Origin: Nitrosopumilus zosterae
GTDB taxonomy: Archaea; Thermoproteota; Nitrososphaeria; Nitrososphaerales; Nitrosopumilaceae
Direction: 5' to 3'
NCBI RefSeq assembly: GCF_025998175.1
Contig: NZ_AP026695.1
Span: 434,001-498,000 of the forward strand
Length of the DNA: 64,000 nucleotides
In this document: in pieces, positions 35,113 through 44,742 of the stretch
Position numbering within the stretch: the stretch's first letter is position 1
How the letters are laid out: each line of letters opens with the position of its first letter
Notes under the pieces: generated by a model
The model's input: the letters and a program-made list of their open reading frames with translations, nothing else
Told to the model about the DNA's origin: nothing
Database searches by the model: none
Program-made: the position numbers and the translations under genes

Positions 35113-35856
35113 TTAATCCAATATCTCCAGTACATTTTTTCCTTCAGGAGTTATCTCTACCCATCTTGTTCTTCCAATTTTTTCCTCTCTGATAAAACCC
35201 CAATCATTTTTCAATGGTTGGATAATATTTTTATTCAGACTAGTAAACCTTGCCTGCTCAAAATTCTCTTCAGATCCTACGGTTATGATATTCTCCTTTT
35301 CTGCAGCAATTGCAAGATTTGTTTTGTCTATCCTATTCTTATTTTCTTTGATAATTCGTAATGTTTGAATAAATTTCTTGTCTGGAGTCTTGATATCATA
35401 TTGTGGCATATCTATGATCCTGTCCAATCCTGTTGATATCTGTTCTCCGTCATATTCAAAATAATTCTCTGGCTGTGCATAATATGGTACCAGATCATTC
35501 TTTTTGTTGAACATCATACATGCCATTGTACATGCAACAGCTTGAATTTTAGAACCTGATGAAACATTGATGTAGTAGGTATTGTCCTCTCCCTCATCAT
35601 CTACAATGTTTCTGATGGTCTTGATGTTGCTAAATAGATCTAATCGATCTAATTCTTTGGTAACACATTCAATTCTCTCTTTCTTTAGTCTCTTTTTGAT
35701 ATCATCAAGGTATGATTTTGCCTTGGTCTTCTTTGGGTTATTGTGAATTAGTATCCAAACCTTGTCAGCCTTCATCTCTATGGCAGGTAAGAATATTCTG
35801 TCAGATTCAAAGCCTAATGGGGCAATATGTATGCGTAATTGTGCATGTTTACTCAT
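35113..35856 (-). CDS. CARF-like domain plus winged-helix regulator (DUF6293/HFX_2341-like)
   Basis: A 247-residue protein. Residues about 1-155 look like a CARF/Rossmann-like ligand-sensor: strand starts LRIHIAPLGFESDRI and VWILIHNN, and YYINVSSGSKIQAVA as the nucleotide-ring-binding loop. The C-terminal about 90 residues form a winged helix ending WVEITPEGKNVLEIL, following a helical hinge. The layout resembles the haloarchaeal HFX_2341 (DUF6293) regulators and Csa3-type CRISPR regulators. No CRISPR or cas gene is in the window. The gene follows rad50 by about 160 bases on the same strand with its own promoter-like region. Confidence 0.7.
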   Translation of the reverse strand: MSKHAQLRIHIAPLGFESDRIFLPAIEMKADKVWILIHNNPKKTKAKSYLDDIKKRLKKERIECVTKELDRLDLFSNIKTIRNIVDDEGEDNTYYINVSSGSKIQAVACTMACMMFNKKNDLVPYYAQPENYFEYDGEQISTGLDRIIDMPQYDIKTPDKKFIQTLRIIKENKNRIDKTNLAIAAEKENIITVGSEENFEQARFTSLNKNIIQPLKNDWGFIREEKIGRTRWVEITPEGKNVLEILD

Positions 35857-35901
35857 AATAGTATCTTCATTAAGTATACTATCCTAATAGTATTTAATAC
35901 T
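35856..35901. promoter_or_regulatory. Operator-like repeats between the CARF regulator and a divergent mini-gene
   Basis: TAATAGTAT occurs at 35856-35864 and again at 35885-35893 (29 bases apart). Between and after them are the palindromes AGTATACT (35873-35880) and AGTATTTAATACT (35889-35901). AGTAT half-sites therefore recur four to five times across both promoters. This arrangement suggests autoregulation by the CARF-winged-helix protein. Confidence 0.45.
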
Positions 35902-35922
35902 TACTCTTCATCTATGTTATTT

Positions 35923-36000
35923 ATGAGTGCCCAAATGTTTCCAAGAATCATCAGAGAATTTGATGATGAAAGAGATGAAGAACCAATGGTGTATGGTTAG
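35923..36000 (+). CDS. Possible 25-residue leaderless peptide gene
   Basis: An ATG frame of 25 residues, acidic (MSAQMFPRIIREFDDERDEE...). A TATTTAATA box 28 bases upstream fits a leaderless promoter, and the gene lies divergent from the CARF regulator. It could be a controlled peptide or an accidental frame. Confidence 0.3.
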   Translation: MSAQMFPRIIREFDDERDEEPMVYG

Positions 36001-36015
36001 TTCTAAAAACAATAT

Positions 36016-38436
36016 CTAATTCATTCTTACAATCTTTGATATTCCATCGCTTTTTGAAATCTGAAAAATGTTATCTACATACCCTTCAAGTTCCTTTTCG
36101 TGGGAAACAAGCACTATCTGCTCTGATTTGAGCTCATCAAGTAACTCCCTTACCTTTCCCAACTGATTCTTGGAAAACCCGTCTGTGGGCTCGTCTAAAA
36201 TCAACAAGTTGGACTTCATGGATTCCGTCTCTTTTCTCATAAGGGAATTCAGAGTCAGCCTGTATGCCAATGCAATGCTTGTCTTTTCCCCGCCGGACAA
36301 AAATCCCACTTCTTGATCATATCCGTCCTGATTTACAATTGGCGTAAAGTTCTCATCAATTCGTGATTCTTTTGTAGGATCTTCAACCAGAATGGAATAC
36401 CATCTGGAATAAGTCTCGTTGAAATTTTGTAATATGGATAACAACACCTGCTTTTCAATCTGAGATATTGTTGGAATGAAAAATACCTCCAACCATTCTT
36501 GGAACTGGACAAATTTCTTGTATATTGTTTCCAATTTTCTGGATTCGTTAACCTTGAGTTTGTTTTGTTCGATTTTCTGAGATTCATTGTTTGATTTCTC
36601 TTGAGATGCCGCAATGGTACTTGAAATTCTTGAAATTTCATTTCGAAGCGAATCAAGCTCTTCTTCTTTGCCAGAGATTTCCTTGTCTAAATTTCCAAAT
36701 GATTCCAGTTCCAGTTGAATTTCTTTTAGTTCTGACTCTGTTTGAGTAATTTGCGATTCAGTTAATTCTATTTCTCTTTGATAATTTGAAATTAGTTTCT
36801 CGACTTTCTGTTTTGCTTCCACTATCTGTTTCATTTGCTCCGTTGCATTCTCGTAGATAGTCAGACTGTCTTTGATTTCTGTCAGGTATTCTACTGGATT
36901 ATTCCCTTCAAACTCTGAGAAATTCTCTTTTAATCTACTAATTTTAGCCTCAATTTGCGATATCAGTGCTGTTTTCCTGTAGTATTCTTCAATTCCCGGA
37001 AGGGTTCTCTGTATTTGCTGAATCTCTTGCTCATACGATTCTATCTTTGTCTGGATTTCTTTGGATTTTGAGTTTGATTCAAAAAAAGAATCAGTAATTG
37101 ATTGCAGTTCCAGAGTTAATGCATCCACTTCTTTCTTCTTTTCATCAACCAAACCATGATGGTGTGATTCTGTAATCTCTTGCTTGCAAGTAGGACATGC
37201 ATTTCCCAATGCTGAAAATTTGCCAATATCTGTCTCTAGTGAATTCTTGAGGGTTTCTTTTTGGACTCTGCTGTCTTTTTCTTTGTCTAGTTTTTCTTTA
37301 ATATTTGTAGCAAACTTTTCCAATGATTCTTTCTCTTGAACTAGATCATCTAGTGTTTTTTCAATGGATTCTTTATCAGAGTTTATCTTGTCTCCCAAAC
37401 TCTCTTTCAGTCTTGTAATGTCTGACGTAATGCTGTCTTTCTCAGATTCCAGTTTGATTAATTCGTTGTTTGTTTCCTGGAATTTTTTAATCTCTGATGT
37501 TAATTCAATAATGCTCTTTGCAGTATTTGGTTTTTTTATCTCAATTAATTTCTCCATCTTTTCATTATTATTTTTTAATTCAATCTCAAATGATTCAAAA
37601 TCTTTCTCTATGTTATCAATTCGTTCTTTTCCAGATTCAATCTTTTCTTCCAGGCTTTCTTTTCTTGATTCCAGTTTTATCTTTGCGTTGTTTTTTGTTC
37701 TTAGTTTTCTCAGTTCATCGTTATTCTTTTCTTCTTGTGATTTGAGATTCTTTGACTCTGTTTGTTTTTTGGATATCGCTTCATTGATTTCAGAAATCAT
37801 TTTCTTTGATTCGTTGATCTGGGATTCCAATTCAGAAATGTCGCTGAATTTTACCTGAAAAACTGCAGATTTTGTCTTTATCTCAGAAAGTAATTCACGT
37901 GCATTTGAATGCGCAATACTGTAATCTTCTATCCCGAATGCTTTGCGAATTGTCTCTAGTCTTTTTGCAGAGTCAAAAAGAACCTCCTTCATGGCTTCCT
38001 GAGGCGTAAATATGGCATATCTGAAGATCTTGCTCTCAGCCTTGGGGTCTGCAGGCTCGTTGAATTTTAAAATCTGCAGCACCCGCTGCTTTAGTTCAGA
38101 TGGCGATAGCAGTTCTTTCTCATTTGCAATCTTTATCCAGGAATTTTTTGGATCCTGGTTAATAGCGGATTTCTTTCTCATCAGGGTTCTTTTGATTTCG
38201 TATCTTTCACCATCAACTGAAAAATCCAAAATAACTGATCCTGAATCATACTTTTTTGAAAGCAGCGCCTCTGCTTTCTGAGATCCCAATCCAAACAGTG
38301 CAAATTCAACTGCCATGAGTACTGTTGACTTTCCTGAACCAATATCCCCTTCAAACAGAGATATTCCGCGAGGAAACTCTACCTCTTCGTGTTCATAACT
38401 TCGAATGTTATCAATAATGATACTATTAAGAATCAT
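36016..38436 (-). CDS. rad50: DNA double-strand break repair ATPase Rad50
   Basis: An 806-residue SMC-like ATPase that works with Mre11 in break-end processing. Walker A GDIGSGKST is near the N-terminus. Long heptad coiled coils surround the zinc hook CPTC (about residue 412, CPTCKQE). The signature FLSGGEKTSIALAYRLTLN and Walker B LLILDEPTDGF are C-terminal. Length is a little below the usual archaeal 850-900. The start overlaps mre11 by 11 bases. It is the last gene of nurA-herA-mre11-rad50. Confidence 0.96.
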   Translation of the reverse strand: MILNSIIIDNIRSYEHEEVEFPRGISLFEGDIGSGKSTVLMAVEFALFGLGSQKAEALLSKKYDSGSVILDFSVDGERYEIKRTLMRKKSAINQDPKNSWIKIANEKELLSPSELKQRVLQILKFNEPADPKAESKIFRYAIFTPQEAMKEVLFDSAKRLETIRKAFGIEDYSIAHSNARELLSEIKTKSAVFQVKFSDISELESQINESKKMISEINEAISKKQTESKNLKSQEEKNNDELRKLRTKNNAKIKLESRKESLEEKIESGKERIDNIEKDFESFEIELKNNNEKMEKLIEIKKPNTAKSIIELTSEIKKFQETNNELIKLESEKDSITSDITRLKESLGDKINSDKESIEKTLDDLVQEKESLEKFATNIKEKLDKEKDSRVQKETLKNSLETDIGKFSALGNACPTCKQEITESHHHGLVDEKKKEVDALTLELQSITDSFFESNSKSKEIQTKIESYEQEIQQIQRTLPGIEEYYRKTALISQIEAKISRLKENFSEFEGNNPVEYLTEIKDSLTIYENATEQMKQIVEAKQKVEKLISNYQREIELTESQITQTESELKEIQLELESFGNLDKEISGKEEELDSLRNEISRISSTIAASQEKSNNESQKIEQNKLKVNESRKLETIYKKFVQFQEWLEVFFIPTISQIEKQVLLSILQNFNETYSRWYSILVEDPTKESRIDENFTPIVNQDGYDQEVGFLSGGEKTSIALAYRLTLNSLMRKETESMKSNLLILDEPTDGFSKNQLGKVRELLDELKSEQIVLVSHEKELEGYVDNIFQISKSDGISKIVRMN

Positions 38437-39682
38437 CTTTATCTAATCCTAAAATTGCCAGGGCGTTGTTGCGAATCCTTGGGACGTACTCGTTTTTCTT
38501 TTCATTGACTAAAATTGGCTGTCCCAATTCCTGCAGTAAATTTTTTGCAAGTTTGATTCCCTCGTTTCCTAACAACTCTGCATGATCAAAACGTAATTGC
38601 CCGATGTTTTCTGAAAACACATTCATCTCAATCTCTTCTTTGTTATTCCCCTTTGCTTCTGTAATGGAATACTCTTTTGATGTTAGTCCGTTTTTGCTTA
38701 CGTTAACTACCATTGCATTACGTTCATTCAAACTGTCCCTGATTGCAGAAATATCCACATCTGCAGTCTTGCCTGAAGTTAACTCTCCTCTGACTTTAAT
38801 TATTACAACTTTGTCTGCAGGATCAATGTCTTTTGTTTTCTCTACCAGTTCTTGATTGATAGAGTCAGCTTTTCTGTTATCCGCATTAACTTCAATGATT
38901 TCATATGATGTGTTTGGAATCTCTACAAACTCGACAGACTTTACCACATCATCAAACTCTACTAGAGCAAATCCGCGTCTTTGTCCATTTGCATTATCTT
39001 CCAGATCTGCATGGTACCCTGCAAACGGAGTTCCAGGATATACGACATTAGGATATCCATCAAATGACTGATGATTATACTTGTGCATGTGTCCTCCCGC
39101 ATAGTATGAGAATCCCTTGGGCAGCAAAGAGAGCGGCATATGGTCCCCATCCATGCCTGAATCAGCCTTCATTTCAGAGATTCCCCCGTGAAACAGGAAT
39201 ATCTTAAAGCCAGATTCTGCCTCCAAAGAATCCCTGTCTAGTTTCTCATACCATTCCCTGTCCTTTCCTACCTTGAGTCCGGACAGTCCTGCAATTTTGG
39301 CGCCAGTCTTCTCATCAATTAGAAAATCCAAAGATATGGTGTCATTCTCATTACTTGTGGCTTTTGTCACTTTGGTGATGTATCCTATTTCAGCTAGCAA
39401 GTCAATCACTGAATTGGACACTGGAGAAAAATCATGACTCCCATAAACCACGTATATTGGAATTCCCGCATCATACACTTCACGAAATTTCTTAAATGCA
39501 AATTTCTGAACTCTCATCTCTGGAATGTTCACATGGAATAAATCTCCTGGAATTAAAATAAAATCAACTTTTCTAGATATGCATTCGTCCATTATTTTTT
39601 CGAATACATGCTGCTCTATCTTTTGCAGTGATTCGTGTTTTTGAAAACCTAGGTGAACATCAGACAAATGCGCAAATAACAA
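38426..39682 (-). CDS. mre11: Mre11 nuclease
   Basis: A 418-residue Mn-dependent nuclease/exonuclease partner of Rad50. The five phosphoesterase motifs are present: LAHLSDVHLGFQ, DFILIPGDLFHV, VVYGSHDFSP, FLFHGGI and GGHMHKYN. A cap domain follows, with the C-terminal Rad50-binding helices near GQLRFDHAELLG. It overlaps rad50 and starts two bases after herA ends. Together with HerA-NurA this forms the 3-prime overhang generation machinery for recombination in archaea. Confidence 0.95.
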   Translation of the reverse strand: MLFAHLSDVHLGFQKHESLQKIEQHVFEKIMDECISRKVDFILIPGDLFHVNIPEMRVQKFAFKKFREVYDAGIPIYVVYGSHDFSPVSNSVIDLLAEIGYITKVTKATSNENDTISLDFLIDEKTGAKIAGLSGLKVGKDREWYEKLDRDSLEAESGFKIFLFHGGISEMKADSGMDGDHMPLSLLPKGFSYYAGGHMHKYNHQSFDGYPNVVYPGTPFAGYHADLEDNANGQRRGFALVEFDDVVKSVEFVEIPNTSYEIIEVNADNRKADSINQELVEKTKDIDPADKVVIIKVRGELTSGKTADVDISAIRDSLNERNAMVVNVSKNGLTSKEYSITEAKGNNKEEIEMNVFSENIGQLRFDHAELLGNEGIKLAKNLLQELGQPILVNEKKNEYVPRIRNNALAILGLDKDDS

Positions 39683-39684
39683 AA

Positions 39685-41268
39685 CTAGAACACCTTTGTT
39701 TTTCCAGTGTTAACTGTGCTTTTTCTATTCTTTACTATATCCTCAAACAAAGGAACTTTGATTGGCATTGCAAATGGCACAAATATACTAGTTATGATTG
39801 CCTCGCCTTTATCCAAGCTTGCAATGTTTTTGTCATCTTCAGACAAATCCTGAGATGCAGAAGCTATGATTGCCTCTCTTTCCTGCCTCATCTCGTTTCC
39901 TAAAATTATCTTTGTATTCATGTTAGCTAGAATTGTTTTTGGAATGACACTACTCAATTGTGTAATTGCAGTTAGTCCCACTTTGAACTTGCGTCCTTCT
40001 TTGGCTATGGTGGAATAGATGTTGTCATTTCTTGATGTCAGCACATCCACACCGATGACACGCGGCGCTTCTTCAATTACTATGGTAGCTACCGGCTTTC
40101 TATCCAGTTCTCCCGAAGCTTTGGCATCCTTGTATTTCTGCAATAGTTTGGATGCGATGATGTTCCCTACCAATAATTCTGCCTCATCCCCTAATCGCGA
40201 TGTATCCAAAACTACTACCTTGCCTTGCTCTATATCCCGTACGATATCATCAACTGTGTTGAGCCCCTTTGTCGTACTGTCAAAGACCTCGTGTCTTGAT
40301 ACTATTACCTGCTCTTCATCCACTTCCAGGCTCAAAATCAGGCGCAATTTACGCTGAACCACCATCATCGTACCGACTGCAAACTCGCCCTGTCGTCTTG
40401 TATCCCCGCTGTTCTCAATTGATGCAACATTAGTAATCATCAATTCCCGGATCCAGTTTGCCCTGTGCTGTCTGTGTGCAGTTCTGATTGCCTGGAATTG
40501 AGGATCAGAAAAATCTACAATCCCCTCAAAGTGTTCTGGTCTGATTGATTGCAAATTGATTGTCAGTATGTTTGCGCCGACCGGTGGGTTTGACGGAGTG
40601 TAATACACCATGTTCTCTTTGGCCCTTGGATGGTCCTTGAGTCCTACTCCGTTTCTCCCAAAGTATTCGTCATGCGCATCTAGCACCAACGCGCCAACCT
40701 TGTTGGTATCTAGCACATGCCAGAGAATTGTTTTTACCAAGTTTGATTTTCCACGACCTGTGGTTGCAGGAATTAGTACGTGATGCGAAAACACATCTTC
40801 TGCTGGCAACCAAACTTCGGCTTCCTTAATTATTTTGCTTCCACTTCGGATATATCCTACAAAGATAGAGTCTTTCTCCTTTTGCAAGAATTTTAAATCG
40901 TCTTTGCTAATTAATCGCAATTTGTTAAAAAACGAAGGTAGTGATTTTGGAATCTTTACGTCATTATTTTCTTTGTACACTCGTGCTAATGGCTTGATTC
41001 TAGCTAGGACATAGTTTACAAATTCCGGCTCGTAGAAATTTGCATCGACTATTCCCTGCTCTAAATTAACACCTGACATCATCTGCTGCATCTTGTCTTG
41101 TATCTGACTACCATACTCTAACGCAAACACCTGCAAAATCAAAAACGAACCGTTCTCTTCAGAGACCATCAAATCTCCAATCTCTAGATTGGTCCCGGAC
41201 TTTTGACGAATTACAATATCTCCAAAACTTCCTCCGACTACCTGACCCACTATGGAAATCTCATCCAT
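39685..41268 (-). CDS. herA: DNA translocase/helicase HerA
   Basis: A hexameric ATP-driven DNA pump that works with NurA. The N-terminal HAS-barrel ([20 protein letters not shown]) is about residues 1-90. Walker A is [14 protein letters not shown] (about 170-184), and Walker B is in [34 protein letters not shown] is the sensor region with an Arg-rich finger beyond. The ATG at 41268 overlaps the nurA stop (TGATG); a TTG at 41271 is less likely. It is the second gene of the nurA-herA-mre11-rad50 operon. Confidence 0.95.
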   Translation of the reverse strand: MDEISIVGQVVGGSFGDIVIRQKSGTNLEIGDLMVSEENGSFLILQVFALEYGSQIQDKMQQMMSGVNLEQGIVDANFYEPEFVNYVLARIKPLARVYKENNDVKIPKSLPSFFNKLRLISKDDLKFLQKEKDSIFVGYIRSGSKIIKEAEVWLPAEDVFSHHVLIPATTGRGKSNLVKTILWHVLDTNKVGALVLDAHDEYFGRNGVGLKDHPRAKENMVYYTPSNPPVGANILTINLQSIRPEHFEGIVDFSDPQFQAIRTAHRQHRANWIRELMITNVASIENSGDTRRQGEFAVGTMMVVQRKLRLILSLEVDEEQVIVSRHEVFDSTTKGLNTVDDIVRDIEQGKVVVLDTSRLGDEAELLVGNIIASKLLQKYKDAKASGELDRKPVATIVIEEAPRVIGVDVLTSRNDNIYSTIAKEGRKFKVGLTAITQLSSVIPKTILANMNTKIILGNEMRQEREAIIASASQDLSEDDKNIASLDKGEAIITSIFVPFAMPIKVPLFEDIVKNRKSTVNTGKTKVF

Positions 41269-42365
41269 CAACTGGTCACTCCGTTTAGTGTGTCATGTGC
41301 AGACAAGCTGGCCGAATACTTTTGCAGTCTCTTCCAAATAGGATCTCGAAGCTTCTCAGACAGAATAAACCCTTGATACATTCCCAGTTCATCGCGCCTG
41401 ACTTGAGCAAATCTGTCTGCATCAATCGCCCCATAGGGATAGCCAATCATGGCTACGTCCTGGGAATTCTCAGCCAAACTGCCAAGAACTGAATTTAGAT
41501 CATCAGGAGTCATTAAAGAAAACTGTTCTCGCAGTATCTCAAATCTAAACACGTATCTTGATTTTTCATGAAACTTTACTGCAAGCATGAATCCTCTATC
41601 GTCTCCCGATACTTCTTCTGCAACTTTTACATACCATCTTCCAAATGGAACATCTTCTGCAATCTCTGCAACTCGCGCTAATAATGGATGGCCTGACTCT
41701 GTGATTAATCGACTTGTCTTTGCCAAACCACACACAATCACTCCCTTGCTAATTGCCAAATCATACAGTCTGTTTGCATACTTTGTCTCATTTTTGAAAC
41801 TTGTCTGCAAAGAGCCGTCCATAACTAACATGTCTCCTTTTTCTAGTTCTGATTCTACTACATGAATTGCTAATTGCCATTCAGCAAAGCGTCTGCCTAA
41901 AGAGTTGAGTCTTGCGCCCTGCAATACACTGGTGCTCTCAGTACTTGAGGTCAAGTCCGATTCATCAGGAAGATATTTCTTGTCCTCTGTGCTGTGTGGG
42001 AACAATCTTGTATTGTAACTGACCTCTTTCTTTCCCTTAACCGTTGTAATGTTTGATGTGACACTTGAGAAAAACTGGACTCGAGGATTCGCTTTTGGCT
42101 TTATTCTCTTTTTGCCCTGGAACAATGAAAAGTATACCCGATTGATTGTGATTAAAAAGTTTGGTGACTCTTCTAGTGGACCGTCCCCTCCATCTACAAA
42201 CGCAATCTTGCGAGGTGAATCAATTGATTTTATTTCGACAAACTCTGAAGGTGCAATGAGAAATTGCTTTCCATTCCCATTATTCAGAACTATGTCTGAA
42301 TGCTCTTTTTGTGAAAGATGAGCACCCAATTCTGCAATCATATTTTTTACTGGATCTTCACTCAT
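41268..42365 (-). CDS. nurA: 5-prime to 3-prime nuclease NurA
   Basis: A 365-residue RNase H-like nuclease and partner of HerA. The metal-binding aspartates are seen in [11 protein letters not shown] and [13 protein letters not shown]. The C-terminal motif [20 protein letters not shown] (third acidic cluster) is also family-like. It is the first gene of the operon, with a promoter in the 84 bases upstream. NurA-HerA resects the ends that Mre11-Rad50 recognises. Confidence 0.93.
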   Translation of the reverse strand: MSEDPVKNMIAELGAHLSQKEHSDIVLNNGNGKQFLIAPSEFVEIKSIDSPRKIAFVDGGDGPLEESPNFLITINRVYFSLFQGKKRIKPKANPRVQFFSSVTSNITTVKGKKEVSYNTRLFPHSTEDKKYLPDESDLTSSTESTSVLQGARLNSLGRRFAEWQLAIHVVESELEKGDMLVMDGSLQTSFKNETKYANRLYDLAISKGVIVCGLAKTSRLITESGHPLLARVAEIAEDVPFGRWYVKVAEEVSGDDRGFMLAVKFHEKSRYVFRFEILREQFSLMTPDDLNSVLGSLAENSQDVAMIGYPYGAIDADRFAQVRRDELGMYQGFILSEKLRDPIWKRLQKYSASLSAHDTLNGVTS

Positions 42366-42726
42366 GTCTAATTTCTCCCCTCTGTGTTGTATGATATTTT
42401 CCTAGAGTAATAATCTGACTGTTAGCTATCAGAGTTTCAACTTGATTCATGGATCAATCTAAGAGTATTAGGACACATGATTATCTATACAATCGATGCT
42501 CTGATAGGTTCAAAATATCCCTTTATGCACTGATGTTGTCTCTTTTTTTGGTCTCGGGTTTTGTCAGTTCAGTTCAACATCTTGATCTTTTATTTATAAA
42601 GGAAGTTGAACTTGTTTCAAATTTGCAACTTGTTTCTGGCCGCAAATATTTTATAAAAAATACCTCATGAATTTGATACAAAACATCAGAAGCACTTTTC
42701 AATAATAGAATAAGATTTCATATTGT
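42366..42726. other. 361-bp interval before the surface-protein block
   Basis: No convincing gene is seen. A 73-residue frame (42449-42670) is present but its amino-acid composition is unconvincing. The right end is leader copy A of the duplicated element, which ends directly at the ATG at 42727. The nurA promoter lies at the left end. Confidence 0.6.
42671..42726 (+). promoter_or_regulatory. Leader copy A of a duplicated upstream element
   Basis: About 56 bases directly before the 42727 start. It shares a 20-base identical block (ATTTGATACAAAACATCAGA) with copy B at 46324. A following stretch (CAGAAGCACTTTTCAAT ... AATAAGATTTCATA) is shared with copy C at 47586, about 35 of 40 bases identical. 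It leads the five-gene surface operon. Confidence 0.65.
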
Positions 42727-43605
42727 ATGAAGTATGCCTTTATTTTTCTGGTATTAACCGGACTTGTAACATCTCCCTATCTTGTTTCTGATGTTTCTGC
42801 GCTATGCGTGATAAATGAAGACTGGCCTGATCAACCGTGTTTTTCTGGAAGACGTGGGGTGGATCCTAGCCTGAATCAGATGAAACAAGGTTGGGCACCA
42901 TACTATGAATTCAAGGGAGCAGAATTGATGGAATCCCAAAAACAGGAATTACTACAAACAATTCAAAATGGAAATCTACTTGAATGGAAAAAGGGAGATC
43001 CAAGTGGAGCACATCATAACGTCTACATGTATTATTTTTTGATGGGTGATATTCCAAACGAGGATGGGTTGTTTGCCGAAGAATATTACGGAGTTCGACT
43101 ATTATCTCCGCTGCGGCAAAGTGATTCTGGGATTGCATTTGATGAGATACATTGTGGAATTGATTTGATTCTAGTCCAAAAGTATGACGACTCTCCTGCT
43201 TGTGTAACGGAATCAACAAAACAGAAATTAATTGAGAGGGGATGGATCACGACCAAAGATGATTCTGATGTCTTTGATTCGATTCCTGCATTTGATTACG
43301 AAATAAAAACCTCGACTGGCGTCACTCATGGAAGCCAATACTTTATTTCAGGTGCATTAGTTGATGAGATTTCTTATGATGAAGATAGAAATTCATTGAC
43401 TGTCTTGATGACTAGTTCTCAAAGCGGAATCTTGCAGATAGTAATGCCGATTGGACTACTGCACTTACCCACACAGATTCCATCTTATGTTGTTATTGCA
43501 GATGGAGAAGAAATAGAATATGAAAAACTAACTCCAATCCTTCTGAAAATATCCTTTGACAGTGGAACTGAAGAGTTGGAAATTATAGGAACTTTGCCAA
43601 AATGA
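42727..43605 (+). CDS. Exported protein with CV motif and beta-domain
   Basis: A 292-residue secreted protein. A signal peptide (residues 1-25, ending VSALC) is followed by a Cys-rich start and an N-terminal region of unknown fold. IHCGIDLILVQKYDDSPACV and then TKQKLIERGW is a motif repeated in at least four other proteins of the block. The C-terminal beta-domain ends ELEIIGTLPK. It is the first gene of a five-gene operon and overlaps the next by four bases (ATGA). Function unknown; it is probably at the cell surface. Confidence 0.75.
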   Translation: MKYAFIFLVLTGLVTSPYLVSDVSALCVINEDWPDQPCFSGRRGVDPSLNQMKQGWAPYYEFKGAELMESQKQELLQTIQNGNLLEWKKGDPSGAHHNVYMYYFLMGDIPNEDGLFAEEYYGVRLLSPLRQSDSGIAFDEIHCGIDLILVQKYDDSPACVTESTKQKLIERGWITTKDDSDVFDSIPAFDYEIKTSTGVTHGSQYFISGALVDEISYDEDRNSLTVLMTSSQSGILQIVMPIGLLHLPTQIPSYVVIADGEEIEYEKLTPILLKISFDSGTEELEIIGTLPK

Positions 43606-44210
43606 AAATCCGTTTCTTGATGATATTTGCATTTGTAATGATTGTGCCCATTACTGAATCCTTTGCCGAACCAATTGAAATAAAATTTGGTGAAACCGTT
43701 CAATATGAGGATCTGAATTTGTCTTTTTATGACATAGAGGATTCTAGATGCCCTCTGGATGTAACATGTATTTGGGAAGGAAAAGTTACTGCCATGGTTC
43801 ACACTAGCAACCAAACCCACAAAATTGGCGCAGGTTTTGAAATTGGTTATCCTCTAACACACATCACACCCTATACAATTACTCTCCTTGATGTAAAACC
43901 ACATCCAATCAGCACTGAAAAACCAGATTATGTTGCAATTCTTGACATATCAAAAATAGGGCCAGAATCTTATCCGGTTCCAGGTAACTTATGTCCCCCT
44001 GGAAAAGTCTTTGATTGGGATATTTGTGTAGATGAATGCCCCTTTGGACAAATTGAAAGAAATGGAATTTGTCATAGTTTTGAAAATGTTTATGATTCTA
44101 ACGACAAACTACCTTGGTATTTCCTTATTGTTGCTTATTGGCCTGTAAGTATCATCATTGTAGGAATTATTGTTACAGTCATTATTGTAGTTTGGAGAAA
44201 AAGAAAATGA
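43602..44210 (+). CDS. Exported protein with C-terminal membrane anchor (module unit 1, gene a)
   Basis: A 202-residue protein with a signal peptide (MKIRFLMIFAFVMIVPITES) and a domain beginning EIKFGETVQYEDLNLSF. That domain contains the paired cysteines DSRCPLDVTCIWEGKVTAMV, a motif I recognise from several archaeal and bacterial surface proteins. A second cysteine cluster (CPPGKVFDWDICVDECPFG) lies near 125-150. One membrane helix (WPVSIIIVGIIVTVIIVVW) with an RKRK tail ends it. ATGA overlaps on both sides show tight coupling. The next gene pair has the same layout. Confidence 0.72.
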   Translation: MKIRFLMIFAFVMIVPITESFAEPIEIKFGETVQYEDLNLSFYDIEDSRCPLDVTCIWEGKVTAMVHTSNQTHKIGAGFEIGYPLTHITPYTITLLDVKPHPISTEKPDYVAILDISKIGPESYPVPGNLCPPGKVFDWDICVDECPFGQIERNGICHSFENVYDSNDKLPWYFLIVAYWPVSIIIVGIIVTVIIVVWRKRK

Positions 44211-44740
44211 AAAATAAAATTATATTGCATGAAAAAATTCTCATTTTGATAATTTCTGTAATTATGGCATCTCATATTGTAGTACAGGTCATCGTACCTA
44301 CAATAAATTCACAGGTTGCTGAAATAGAACCCATCCCAATGGTGACACTAACCAATGAAACTTTGCATAATGCTAAAAACCCCAATAACGGTCCTCAACC
44401 ACAAATTAACTCTGTTGAGCGAACCATGGTTGTTCCTGAACGACCTACAGTGCTGATGATGCTTGGGGCAACACTGAATCATCTTGCATTTGCATTGTTT
44501 GTTGCATTTGCTGGAATTGGAATTGCGTTGCCTTGGATTGGAATTATAATGTTGCAGTTCCCTTCCGGACCTAATGCAATTCCTTTATTCTTTTTCTGGT
44601 TCTTGTCTATGGCGTCCATACCTTTAGTGTGGTGGTTTTCAAAATCAATCCATCTTTTACGTAGAATGTTGTATCTGTATATGATTCCTGTACTGGTTGC
44701 AGGAATTGGAATTACCTACTTTACCAATTTTGGAGCTTGA
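44207..44740 (+). CDS. Polytopic membrane protein (module unit 1, gene b)
   Basis: A membrane protein of 177 residues. The start at 44207 overlaps the preceding stop (ATGA) and is preferred to the longer open frame. About four hydrophobic segments are visible: LILIISVIMASHIVVQVIV, LAFALFVAFAGIGIAL, IPLFFFWFLSMASIPLVWWF and MLYLYMIPVLVAGIGI. The stretch between SIPLVWWF and the end, with RRMLYLY, is repeated as SIPSVIKF and RRFIYVY in the protein at 45231. The two are therefore paralogues. Function unknown. Confidence 0.72.
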   Translation: MKNKIILHEKILILIISVIMASHIVVQVIVPTINSQVAEIEPIPMVTLTNETLHNAKNPNNGPQPQINSVERTMVVPERPTVLMMLGATLNHLAFALFVAFAGIGIALPWIGIIMLQFPSGPNAIPLFFFWFLSMASIPLVWWFSKSIHLLRRMLYLYMIPVLVAGIGITYFTNFGA

Positions 44741-44742
44741 AC

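Noticed and set aside
35113-35856. Type III CRISPR or cas locus
   Set aside because: Only the CARF-like regulator is present; no Cas proteins or repeats were found in either direction.
42449-42670. 73-residue plus-strand frame
   Set aside because: No convincing start signal or family; composition resembles AT-rich noncoding DNA, and copy A of the leader begins right after it.
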